Shown in pieces: positions 9,236 through 17,432 of a DNA stretch of 64,000 bases. The notes below the pieces were generated by a model. It did no database searches. It worked only from the letters and a program-made list of their open reading frames with translations, and was not told the DNA's origin. The position numbers were made by a program, and so were the translations under genes. The stretch is from Azotobacter salinestris (GTDB lineage Bacteria; Pseudomonadota; Gammaproteobacteria; Pseudomonadales; Pseudomonadaceae): NCBI RefSeq assembly GCF_009363155.1, contig NZ_CP045302.1, positions 2,204,001-2,268,000 of the forward strand, read 5' to 3'. Position 1 is the stretch's first letter. The number at the start of each line of letters is the position of its first letter.

Positions 9236-9673
9236 ATTTTGTTGTTTTTGTCGACTGCCGTCAGGGCTACCCAACGCGGGCAGGAAAGTAAGCCCGCGCC
9301 CAAGTCAAGGCCATTGAGATAGCGCAACCTTAGTGCCTGAAGTTTTGTTTGACAAGTGGCTTATTCCATAAATTCGCTCAAGTAAAACGATTCATCTAGA
9401 TTTCCCGGGCAATCGCATGACCCCCTTTCTCCCCTCTCCCATCAATGGGAGAGGGGCCGGGGGAGAGGGCGTGAATGGCTGCACCCACCCCATCATGCGA
9501 TTGCCTCGTCTAGATTTCCTTGCACAAAGCTCAATGAATAAGATAACGTTACCCAGATAAAGTCGGCAGTCGCCTACGGTCATCGGGCTTGATTCTTCTT
9601 AGCTATTTAGCTATCTGTTCGTTTCGGAGCGCCAACGACGCCCCCGGATGACAAGAGACAAAAACAACAAAAT
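9236..9673. repeat. 438-bp segment bounded by a perfect 17-bp inverted repeat
   Basis: ATTTTGTTGTTTTTGTC (9236-9252) and its exact complement at 9657-9673 bound a non-coding segment. No transposase gene is inside and no target duplication is obvious. It could be a small non-autonomous element or a chance long palindrome of A/T-rich sequence. Confidence 0.45.
9395..9519. repeat. Small palindromic element with 13-bp inverted ends and 11-bp direct flanks
   Basis: GGCAATCGCATGA (9408-9420) is inverted exactly at 9493-9505. Inside sits a second palindrome, CCCTCTCCC-ATCAAT-GGGAGAGGG, of a type common as an interspersed repeat in proteobacteria. TCTAGATTTCC occurs directly at 9395-9405 and 9509-9519. 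The layout of direct repeat, inverted end, core, inverted end, direct repeat is that of a mobile REP/MITE-like element. Confidence 0.65.
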
Positions 9674-9768
9674 CACGGTGACAGATGTGTTGTGCGGCGA
9701 ATTCAGCCCCCGCAAAGACAGCGCTGCCTCCGAATTAAGGTATCCTATGCTTCCCCGACAACGCTCCA

Positions 9769-10048
9769 GTGCCCATGGGTGTCGCTGCTTGCGGCACATT
9801 CACGGCTCGTCAGGTGCACTGCCCACGCCCTGCTGCCCTCTTCGTCTCCCACGAGAAACTCGACGAACATGTCATCTTCCAGGCGTTCGCGATCTATCAG
9901 CCGAATGACAGCGCGACCTACCTACCACGCGGAGCGGCTCAAGACCGACAAGGACGGCCGCCTCACCGTTCAGGTCAAGGGCACCCAGAGCGTGGACGTG
10001 AAGGGCTACCTGGCCGCCTGGGTTCCGGACACCCAGGCCCAGGAGTGA
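9769..10048 (+). pseudogene. GH13 alpha-amylase remnant with the catalytic centre deleted
   Basis: The first frame gives EKLDEHVIFQAFAIYQPNDS and then ATY up to 9921. Q-x-F-x-x-Y-x-P-N-D is the N-terminal beta-strand signature of liquefying-type GH13 amylases. At 9921-9923 the frame changes by one base and continues as TYHAERLKTDKDGRLTVQVK to the C-terminus GYLAAWVPDTQAQE and TGA at 10048, the same end as at 3-62. About 400 residues including all catalytic residues are absent. The junction sits in ACCTACCTACC, a short tandem repeat that would allow slippage or microhomology-mediated deletion. The 5' limit is uncertain. Confidence 0.7.
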
Positions 10049-10165
10049 GAGTGAGCCTGCTCGTCACCGAGCGGTTCGCTTTAACGGGGGCGGCCCGCCA
10101 GCGGGTCGCCCCTCCGACCGACATTCCGATCCGCACCGTTTCGAGATGGCTTTACGCATGTTGAA
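9987..10165 (+). repeat. Downstream copy of the diverged direct repeat flanking the accessory block
   Basis: It corresponds to 1-175: amylase C-terminus, stop, hairpin and the first bases of gspC. This copy leads into the full gsp operon, so it is probably the ancestral junction. Confidence 0.75.
10087..10112 (+). terminator. Hairpin after the amylase stop, before gspC
   Basis: GGGGCGGCCCGC (10087-10098) pairs with GCGGGTCGCCCC (10101-10112), one G-T pair, 2-base gap. No U-run follows, so termination strength is doubtful. A degenerate version lies at the same place in the upstream repeat copy. Confidence 0.45.
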
Positions 10166-10787
10166 TGATCTGATTGGGCACCGGATAGCCGCCGCAACGC
10201 TACCCAGAGCGCTCAGCATGATTCTGCTGACAGTTGCCTCGATCCAGGCGGTGCAGATCGCCAAAACGCTCTTCTGGCCCGAGTCATCGGCCTCCGCGGC
10301 GCCACTCGAGCGACGCGAGGCAACACCGGGCGATACGCCGACGCTCGATCTCGAGGCCATCCAGCAGGCGGAACTGTTCGGCTCGCTTGCAGAGGAGCCG
10401 GCCCAGAAGGCGCTTGCGACGCAGGTGAAAAGCCGTCTGAGCGTCAAGCTGCTGGGCGTCGTCAAGGCCCCCCAGGGGAGCACTTCCGTGGCCATCCTCG
10501 CAGAAGCCGGCCGGCAGCGAGCCTATGCCGTCGGCGACAAACTGTCAGGCAACGGCGACGCCAGGCTGACCGAAATCCTGGCGGACCGGGTGGTGTTCGA
10601 GGTGTCCGGTCAGCAGCAATACGTCGAGCTGGAAAAGCCCGCCCTGAATGACACAAAGGTCTCCATCGCCGCCACGGCGCCGCTCCAGACGAGCCGATCG
10701 CCACGGCCTGGCGGAGCCGGCGCGGGCGGCGAAGCGGATTCGAGTCGCCGTGCGCCGGGGCGAACGGACCCGGGATATCGAAATTGA
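10146..10787 (+). CDS. gspC: Type II secretion inner-membrane protein GspC, apparently lacking its PDZ domain
   Basis: GspC links the inner-membrane platform to the GspD secretin through its periplasmic HR domain. This 213-residue version has a short cytoplasmic start, one transmembrane helix (LSMILLTVASIQAVQIAKTL, about 23-42) and an HR-type domain with LDLEAIQQAELFGSL and KSRLSVKLLGVVKA. The C-terminal 35 residues are Gly/Arg/Ser-rich and not protein-like. In another frame, 10732-10794 reads KRIRVAVRRGERTRDIEIDP, which looks like the last strand of a GspC PDZ domain. The PDZ may therefore have been lost by deletion plus frameshift. The start could also be the ATG at 10158, which is conserved in the upstream repeat copy. 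First gene of the gsp operon. Confidence 0.75.
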   Translation: MALRMLNDLIGHRIAAATLPRALSMILLTVASIQAVQIAKTLFWPESSASAAPLERREATPGDTPTLDLEAIQQAELFGSLAEEPAQKALATQVKSRLSVKLLGVVKAPQGSTSVAILAEAGRQRAYAVGDKLSGNGDARLTEILADRVVFEVSGQQQYVELEKPALNDTKVSIAATAPLQTSRSPRPGGAGAGGEADSSRRAPGRTDPGYRN

Positions 10788-10822
10788 TCCATGAGCTGTC
10801 TTTTGAAGAGGTACGGACCCGG

Positions 10823-11533
10823 ATGACCCTCCGCCGATCAGCTAGCCGCCTCGTTGCGCTCGCCTTGCTGGCAGGGCTGGCGACTGGCTGCACCCCCTTC
10901 GGAAAAAACCTGCGTTCCGCCCCGCCCGAGGGGGCGCTCTACGAGGAGAGCATGGAACTCATCCAGTCCCGCCGGTACGAGGCAGCGGCGGCCCGGCTGG
11001 CCGAACTGCTACGCGCCGAGCCGCAGGGCGAGCGGCGTATCGAGGCGACGCTGGCCCTGGCCTACAGCCAGCTGCAACTCGACCGGCCGAAGGAGGCGGC
11101 ACAACTGGCAACGCAACTGATCGAGGCGCATACCGGTACGGAGCGTATGGACTATGCGCTCTATCTGCGCGCCCATGCGCTGCTGGCCCTCAGGCCCGCC
11201 CCCTCGGCCGCGCAGGTTCGTCAGGCGGCGGAGGATCTCGGGCGCCTGAGACAAGGCTACCCCGACAGCCAGTACGCCGGGCGCGCCAAGGAAACGCTGG
11301 CCAAGGTCGAGGAACGTCTGGCGGACAACGAGCTACAGGCCGCCAGGCTCCATTGGCAGCGCAATCAGCCCGTGGCGGTGGTGAACCGCTGTCGCTACAT
11401 CATCGAGCGCTATCCCGACAGCGCCGCCGTCGGCGGCGCGCTGGAGATGATGGTTGGCGCCTATCGACAACTCGGCCTGAACGAGCTGGCCGACAGTACC
11501 AGGGCGATACGCAAAGGCAGTGTGCCACCCTAG
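10823..11533 (+). CDS. TPR-type lipoprotein (BamD-like fold) inside the gsp operon
   Basis: The protein starts MTLRRSASRLVALALLAGLA and has a lipobox ending TGC (lipidated Cys about residue 24), so it should be an outer-membrane or periplasmic lipoprotein of about 236 residues. The rest is tandem helical repeats: LYEESMELIQSRRYEAAAAR, ATLALAYSQLQLDRPKEAAQ, YPDSQYAGRAKETLAKVEER, QPVAVVNRCRYIIERYPDS. This is the repeat style of BamD/YfiO and YbgF tetratricopeptide proteins. Position between gspC and gspD suggests a role in T2SS assembly, for example helping the secretin reach or insert in the outer membrane. It is unlikely to be the housekeeping bamD, given the operon context. The frame is open 13 codons upstream, overlapping gspC. 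Confidence 0.75.
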   Translation: MTLRRSASRLVALALLAGLATGCTPFGKNLRSAPPEGALYEESMELIQSRRYEAAAARLAELLRAEPQGERRIEATLALAYSQLQLDRPKEAAQLATQLIEAHTGTERMDYALYLRAHALLALRPAPSAAQVRQAAEDLGRLRQGYPDSQYAGRAKETLAKVEERLADNELQAARLHWQRNQPVAVVNRCRYIIERYPDSAAVGGALEMMVGAYRQLGLNELADSTRAIRKGSVPP

Positions 11534-11624
11534 CCTTGGACTCCGCCTCGCTTTCCTGGGAAATATTACGGATGGATCCGTTTAACGTGAAATTTCATAG
11601 TTTGCCGAATAAACGGATACAGCC

Positions 11625-13753
11625 GTGCATTATAAATACCCCTTTACTTTTGACTTATCTGCCTCAGTGTCCTCTCGATACGCAGATGCAGTGGTTACCC
11701 AGTCGATGGGGTGTGAAAGCGGGGCAGAGTCCCTCTCCGGCCTACGCCAGCCGACGCATGCAGGCAGACCGGGAAAACGGTCTATCAAGACGCTTGCTGC
11801 GTCATTACTGTTCACTTCGTGGCTGCTGGCATGCCCGGCCGGGGCCGACGACTACAGCCTCGACATGCGCGACACCGATATTTCGGAGTTCATCGCCAGC
11901 ATCGGAAAGCTCACGGGCAAAACCATCGTCATGGACCCGCGCGTCAAGGGAAAGGTCAGCATCAGCACTCCGAAATCGGTGACAAAAGAGGAACTCTACG
12001 AAATCTTTCTGGTGCAGCTCGGCGTCAACGGATACTCCGTCATCAATGTGGGAAAAGACATACTGAAGGTGATTCCCCAGCAAGGCGCGAAACTGGAAGG
12101 GATCGAAGTTCAGGGTGGCAACAATTCCCCGACGCATACCAGTGAAAGAATCGTCACCCGTGTAGTTCAAGTGCAAAACGTCGACGTAGCCGCCCTGGTG
12201 CCCATCCTGCGTCCGCTGGTGGATAACCAGAGCGGTATCATCACGCCCTACCCCGCCTCCAACGTCATTCTGATCACCGACCGCGAGGCCAATGTCCGGC
12301 GGCTATTGGAGGTCATCGAACGGGTGGACAAGGCCGATAGCGACGATACCGAGATCATCTGGCTACAGAATGCCTCCGCGCCGGAAGTGAGCGAAACCCT
12401 GACGGCATTGATCCGCGAGCAGACCAAGGGCAGCGAAGGCGCGCGCCTGATGCCCATCGTCAAGGCGGACGCCCGGACCAACAGCCTGTTGATCCGGGCC
12501 GACGAATCGAATCGCGAGTATCTCCGCCAGGTCATTAAGGAACTCGACAGCGAGGTCCAGACCGACAACAACACCCGGGTTCACTACCTCAAGTACGCCA
12601 AGGCCGAGGACCTGGCGGCGGTGCTGGAAAAGATCAGCGGCACCATCAGCGAAGAGGAGGGCAAGGCCCCCCGGAATCCGCCGGGACCAATCAGAACGCC
12701 ATCCATATAAAGGCCCACGAGGCGACCAACAGCATCGTCATGTCGGGCAGCCCGAGGATCATTCGCGACCTCGGGCAATTGATCGAACAACTCGATATCC
12801 GCCGCGCGCAGGTCCTGGTGGAAGCGATCATCGTGGAAATGGCGGAAGATCGGGCCAAGGAACTGGGCGTCCAGTGGCTGCTCGCGGATCGCAACGGCAG
12901 CGGACGGGCACTGGCCGGCACCAATTTCACCAATCTCGGCAATGGCCTCAACGGGATATTGGACGCCACCACGACTGGCGACACGCCAATATCAGTGCCA
13001 GGCGCACTGAGAAACGTCGGCGGCCTGACTGCCGGCGTGGGGCGCTTCAGCGACTCGGGCCTGAACTTCGCCGTGCTCTTGAAGGCGCTGCAGGACGATG
13101 CGAAATCGAACATTCTCTCCACCCCCAGCCTGCTGACCCTGGACAACCAGGCGGCCTCCATACTGGTGGGCCAGGAAATACCCGTGTCCACGGGCTCGAC
13201 GCTCAGCAACGACAACGACGCAAACAACCAATTTCGGACGATCGAGCGCAAGGACGTCGGCGTCAAGCTGCTCATCACCCCGCAGATCAACGAGGGCGGT
13301 GCCGTGCAACTGCAGATCGAACAGGAAGTCTCCTCGCTGGGCCAGCAGATTGGCGATGACGGCGTCAGCTTCAACAAGCGTCAAATCAAGACCGCCGTCC
13401 TGGTCGATCACGGCGCGACCATCGTCCTGGGCGGATTGATCGACGACGACATCAGCGAGGCGGGATCGAAGGTACCCGTGCTGGGCAGCTTGCCGGTGGT
13501 GGGTCGCCTGTTCCGCTCGGACGGCAGTCGGATCGTCCGTCGCAATCTGATGGTCTTCATACGCCCCACCATCATTCGCGATCAGCAAATGCTGACCTCG
13601 GTCAGCAAGGCCAAATACGGTTTCATTCGGGACCGGCAATTGAGAGACAAGGACAGCGCCGTGGAGCTGTTTCCGGAAGAGAAGCCGGCAGTCCTGCCCG
13701 AATGGACAGGTCTTGGCCCCGCCTCGATCAACGTGTTGCCGCCCGAGAAATAA
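11625..13753 (+). pseudogene. gspD: Type II secretion secretin GspD, split by a one-base frameshift
   Basis: GspD forms the outer-membrane channel of the T2SS. The first frame (GTG 11625 to TAA 12710) has a signal-type helix (KTLAASLLFTSWLLACPAGA), the N0 domain (YSLDMRDTDISEFIASIGKL, DPRVKGKVSI) and N1-N2 repeats. It ends out of frame as NPPGPIRTPSI. The next frame resumes as TNQNAIHIKAHEATNSIVMS at about 12688 and runs to 13753 with N3 and the full secretin domain, including VPVLGSLPVVGRLFRS and NLMVFIRPTII. One base is missing between 12660 and 12690, where a C6 run and a CCGGGACC tract lie. It may be a real null allele, a sequencing error, or less likely recoding. Confidence 0.85.
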
Positions 13754-13759
13754 ACGGAC

Positions 13760-15274
13760 ATGGCCGATTCACCGATTCCCGCCGCAGAGCAGGCGGATGC
13801 CAAAACCCTGCCCCAGCGGCTGCCGTTCGGCTTCGCCGACCGCTATCGGTTGGTCGTCGAGCCCGAGGAGGGCCGCCTGAGGTGTTACCACATCGAGCAG
13901 ACGCCTCTCGAGGCGATCCTCGAGGCCAGGCGTTTCCTCGATACGGAACTGACGCTGCTGCAGGTCACGGTCGAGCAACTGGAACAGCGCCTGGGAAGGC
14001 TCTACCAGCAGAGCGGTCAGGCCGACATGCAACTGATCGAGAAGATCGGCGACGACGACGATCTGTTCGAACTGATTGATGAACTGCCGGAGAACGAAGA
14101 CCTGCTCGCCGCCGAAGGCGATGCGCCGATCATTCGCCTGATCAATGCGATGCTGACCGAGGCGATCAAGGAAGGCGCCTCCGATATCCATATCGAACCC
14201 TACGAAAAGCGTCTGTCGGTGCGCTTCCGCATCGACGGCGTGCTGCGCGAAATACTGTCCCCCAACTACAAGCTGGCCACCCTGCTGACCTCGCGCATCA
14301 AGGTCATGGCCAAGCTCGACATCGCCGAGAAGCGCGTGCCGCAGGACGGTCGCACGGCGTTGCGCATCGGCGGCCGCGCCCTCGACGTACGGGTTTCGAC
14401 CCTGCCCTCCAGCTACGGCGAACGGGTGGTGATGCGCCTGCTGGACAAGCAGACGGCGCGCCTCAGCCTCAGCGACCTCGGCATGCCCGAGAACACCCAC
14501 CAGGCCTTCGAGCGCCTGCTGCTGCAGCCCAACGGCGTCATCCTGGTCACCGGCCCCACCGGCTCGGGCAAGACCACCACGCTCTATGCCGGCCTCGGCA
14601 TGCTCAACACCAGCTCGCGCAACATCCTCACGGTGGAAGATCCCGTCGAATACGCCATCGAGGGCGTGGGACAGACGCAGGTGAATACCCGCGCCGGCAT
14701 GACCTTCGCCAAGGGGCTGCGGGCGATGCTGCGTCAGGACCCGGACGTGCTGATGATCGGCGAGATCCGCGACGCGGAAACCGCCGAGGTGGCGATCCAG
14801 GCGAGCCTAACCGGCCACCTGGTATTGTCGACCCTGCATACCAACAGTGCTGTCGGCGCGATCACCCGCCTGCGCGATATCGGCATCGACTCCTTCCTGG
14901 TCGCCTCCAGTCTGAAAGGCGTGCTGGCCCAGCGGCTGGTTCGGCGACTCTGCCAACACTGCCGTGAGCCTGTGCAGATAACGCAGGAAGAAGCGCAGCT
15001 GCTCAACAGACCCGAACTCGAGGGAGCAGCCAGCTATCGGAGCCGGGGCTGCAGTCACTGCAATCAGACCGGCTATCGCGGCCGGGTCGGCATCTATGAG
15101 CTGGCCGTGGTGGACGCCGGACTGGCGACACTGATCAACCAGCGGGCCGGAGAGATGGAGATGCAGCAATACTTGAGTAGCAAGATGAATTCCCTGATGG
15201 ACGAGGCGCGCCTTCTCGTTACCTGCGGCATGACGAGCGTCGACGAAGTGCTGCGCATCATTCGCAGCGATTGA
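13760..15274 (+). CDS. gspE: Type II secretion cytoplasmic ATPase GspE
   Basis: The 504-residue hexameric ATPase powers pseudopilus assembly. It has an N-terminal N1E/N2E region that should bind GspL, then a secretion-ATPase core: Walker A GPTGSGKTTT at about 265-274, an Asp box (NILTVEDPVEYAIEGVGQTQ), a Walker B region (DPDVLMIGEIRDAETAE) and a His box (LSTLHTNSAVGAITRLRDIG). Two CxxC pairs (CQHC near 398, CSHC near 433) form the zinc module. It begins 6 bases after gspD and is followed almost directly by gspF. All key motifs are intact. Confidence 0.95.
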   Translation: MADSPIPAAEQADAKTLPQRLPFGFADRYRLVVEPEEGRLRCYHIEQTPLEAILEARRFLDTELTLLQVTVEQLEQRLGRLYQQSGQADMQLIEKIGDDDDLFELIDELPENEDLLAAEGDAPIIRLINAMLTEAIKEGASDIHIEPYEKRLSVRFRIDGVLREILSPNYKLATLLTSRIKVMAKLDIAEKRVPQDGRTALRIGGRALDVRVSTLPSSYGERVVMRLLDKQTARLSLSDLGMPENTHQAFERLLLQPNGVILVTGPTGSGKTTTLYAGLGMLNTSSRNILTVEDPVEYAIEGVGQTQVNTRAGMTFAKGLRAMLRQDPDVLMIGEIRDAETAEVAIQASLTGHLVLSTLHTNSAVGAITRLRDIGIDSFLVASSLKGVLAQRLVRRLCQHCREPVQITQEEAQLLNRPELEGAASYRSRGCSHCNQTGYRGRVGIYELAVVDAGLATLINQRAGEMEMQQYLSSKMNSLMDEARLLVTCGMTSVDEVLRIIRSD

Positions 15275-15279
15275 ACGCC

Positions 15280-16497
15280 ATGGCCGCCTTCAGCTACCGC
15301 GCACTGACCACCGACGGCAAGACCAGGAGCGGCCTGATCGAGGCCGATTCGCTGCGCCACGCCCGCGCGCTGCTACGCGAACGGGGCCTGCTGCCCACCG
15401 CCGTGGAGGCCGCCAGCCCGGCCCGCGCCGCCAGGGCCGGCAAGTTCCGCCTGGCGCGGCCGCTGCCGGCCCGCGACGTGGCGCTGCTGACCCGGCAACT
15501 GGCGACCCTGATCGACTCCGGCCTGCCGCTGGAAGAGGCGCTGCATGCCATAACCCGGCAGACCAACAACGCCTTGCTGAAAGCCACCGTGCTGTCCGTG
15601 CGGGCGCGGATTCTGGAGGGTCACAGCCTCGCCTCGGCGCTGTCGGAATACCCACGCAGCTTCAGCGAACTGTACCGGGCGATGATCACCGCCGGCGAGG
15701 AGTCCGGGCACCTGAGCGGCGTGCTCCTGCGTCTGGCGGAGTATGGCGAGCGGCTGCAGAAGATCCGCAGCAAGGTGCAGGTGGCGCTGATCTATCCGGT
15801 GTTTCTGACGCTGGTGGCGGTGGGGGTCATCGTCTTGCTGCTGACCTACGTGGTGCCCAAGGTGGTGGAACAGTTCACCCATGCCGAACAGACGCTGCCG
15901 CTGCTGACTCGCTACCTGATCCTGATCAGCGATGTCCTGCAGCAATATGGCCTGCACATGCTCGCGGCGCTGGCGGGCCTCGCGCTACTGGCGCGCTGGT
16001 GGCTGCACGATGTCGGGCGACGTACCCGCTGGCACAAGGCGCAGCTGCGCCTGCCGCTGGTCAGCACCTTCGTCCTGGGCCAGCAGTCGCTGCAGTTCGC
16101 CCGGACCCTGGCGATCCTGGTCGGCAGCGGCATCGACCTGCTGCACAGCCTGAAAGTCTCCGCCGGGCCGATGACCAACCTCTATCTGAAACAGGCGGTG
16201 GCCAACACTAGCGACCTGGTGCGGGAAGGCTGCTCGCTGTCCCGCGCCCTCGAACAGTCCGGCCCCTTCCCGCCGCTGCTGGTGTACATGATCGCCAACG
16301 GCGAGCGCAGCGGCGAGCTGGAGAAGATGCTGGACAAGGCGGCCGAGAACCAGGAGGCGGAGTTCGAAAGCCGTGTCGCCTGGCTGCTTGGGCTGTTCGA
16401 ACCCGCGCTGATTCTGGTCATGGGCGGCATCGTCCTGTGCATCGTCCTGGCCATTCTCATGCCGATCCTGGAACTCAACAACCTGACCTCGTTTTGA
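15280..16497 (+). CDS. gspF: Type II secretion inner-membrane platform protein GspF
   Basis: GspF is the polytopic platform protein that couples GspE to the pseudopilus. The start ATG at 15280 (MAAFSYRALTTDGKTRSGLI) is preferred to the in-frame TTG 9 bases upstream. Two GspF/PilC domains are visible (about 70-190 and 270-395), with transmembrane helices around VALIYPVFLTLVAVGVIVLL, HMLAALAGLALLARWW and PALILVMGGIVLCIVLAILM. The 405-residue length is standard. It follows gspE by 5 bases. Confidence 0.95.
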   Translation: MAAFSYRALTTDGKTRSGLIEADSLRHARALLRERGLLPTAVEAASPARAARAGKFRLARPLPARDVALLTRQLATLIDSGLPLEEALHAITRQTNNALLKATVLSVRARILEGHSLASALSEYPRSFSELYRAMITAGEESGHLSGVLLRLAEYGERLQKIRSKVQVALIYPVFLTLVAVGVIVLLLTYVVPKVVEQFTHAEQTLPLLTRYLILISDVLQQYGLHMLAALAGLALLARWWLHDVGRRTRWHKAQLRLPLVSTFVLGQQSLQFARTLAILVGSGIDLLHSLKVSAGPMTNLYLKQAVANTSDLVREGCSLSRALEQSGPFPPLLVYMIANGERSGELEKMLDKAAENQEAEFESRVAWLLGLFEPALILVMGGIVLCIVLAILMPILELNNLTSF

Positions 16498-16510
16498 AGG
16501 AGACACGCTC

Positions 16511-16942
16511 TTGAAAGCAACGATCCGAACGCGCCGGCAACGGGGCTTCACCCTGCTGGAAATCATGGTGGTGCTGGTGATCCTCGGCCTTCTGGTGGCG
16601 CTGGTGGCGCCGAATGTCCTGCAGAACCAGGACAAGGCGATGGTCGAAAAGGCCAGGGCCGACGTCGCCCTGCTGGAGCAGGCGCTGGACATGTACAAGT
16701 TGGACAACTTCCAGTACCCCACCACCGACCAGGGGCTGGAGGCGCTGGTGACGAAACCGGAAAACGGTCCGCAGCCCAAGCGCTACAACAGCAACGGCTA
16801 CATCAAGCGCCTGCCCAGCGACCCATGGGGCAATCCCTACCAGTACCTGCAGCCGGGCACCAAGAAGGCGTTCGACGTCTACTCGCTGGGCGCGGATGGC
16901 GAGACGGGGGGAGAAGGGCTTGCGGCAGATATCGGCAACTAG
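16511..16942 (+). CDS. gspG: Major pseudopilin GspG
   Basis: Main subunit of the T2SS pseudopilus. The start is a TTG preceded by GAAGGAGACACGC, a strong ribosome binding site. The prepilin leader RQRG ends with Gly before FTLLEIMVVLVILGLLVALV, so GspO/PilD cleaves and methylates Phe; Glu+5 is present. The C-terminal region has YPTTDQGLEALVTKPENGP and LPSDPWGNPYQY, the calcium-binding major-pseudopilin signature. It has 143 residues, normal for GspG. Confidence 0.95.
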   Translation: MKATIRTRRQRGFTLLEIMVVLVILGLLVALVAPNVLQNQDKAMVEKARADVALLEQALDMYKLDNFQYPTTDQGLEALVTKPENGPQPKRYNSNGYIKRLPSDPWGNPYQYLQPGTKKAFDVYSLGADGETGGEGLAADIGN

Positions 16943-17432
16943 CCCTGTCCGCGGCTTCACCCTGCTGGAGGTGATGCTGGTGATGGTGATTCTGGGCATG
17001 CTGACGGTCACCGTCTCCCTGGCGCTGCCGGAATCGTCCCAGCAGCGCCTGGAAAGCGATGCGCGCCGCCTGAAGGCGCAGATCGGGCTGGCGGCGGAAC
17101 AGGCCATCTACCGCAATCGCGACCATGGCCTGTGGCTGGGCGACGCCGGCTATCGCTTCTATCGACGCGAGAAGGCGCGCTGGCTGCCCGTGGACACCGA
17201 TTCGCGGCTGGCGGCCCTGGCGCTGAACGACGGGACTACGCTGCGGCTGCGCATGGCGGGACAAACGGTCGATACGAGCGGGAAGGCGCGCGAGCCGCAG
17301 ATCTTCATCGCCAGCGACGGCCAGCTCAGCGAGTTCGAATTGACCCTCGGCCATCCCGACGCACAATGGCCGCAGGTGATCCGCGCCAGCTTCGCCGGCG
17401 ATCTGCGACTGGTGCAGGCGGAGCGGCCGTGA
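16896..17432 (+). CDS. gspH: Minor pseudopilin GspH
   Basis: A tip-complex pseudopilin. Leader SPVRG then FTLLEVMLVMVILGMLTVTV with Glu+5. The rest is a GspH-type beta domain (LKAQIGLAAEQAIYRNRDHG, YRFYRREKARWLPVD). The ATG at 16896 overlaps gspG by 47 bases; an in-frame TTG at 16920 (MRQISATSPVRG) would give a more usual leader length. The call of H over I or J follows operon order and length (178 residues). Confidence 0.85.
   Translation: MARRGEKGLRQISATSPVRGFTLLEVMLVMVILGMLTVTVSLALPESSQQRLESDARRLKAQIGLAAEQAIYRNRDHGLWLGDAGYRFYRREKARWLPVDTDSRLAALALNDGTTLRLRMAGQTVDTSGKAREPQIFIASDGQLSEFELTLGHPDAQWPQVIRASFAGDLRLVQAERP

Larger units (their letters stand above)
8892..9768. other. 877-bp non-coding stretch with nested repeats
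   Basis: I see no credible gene. The first part upstream of the glycosidase must hold its promoter, though no clear -35/-10 pair stands out. Two nested inverted-repeat structures (9236-9673 and 9395-9519) are listed separately. Base composition is more AT-rich than the flanking genes. Confidence 0.5.

Noticed and set aside
10823..11533. Housekeeping bamD
   Set aside because: Its place inside the gsp operon and loose similarity argue for a dedicated paralogue, although the fold type is the same.
12660..12700. Programmed frameshifting in gspD
   Set aside because: No slippery heptamer with a downstream structure of the usual type, and secretins are not known to be recoded. Mutation or sequence error is simpler.
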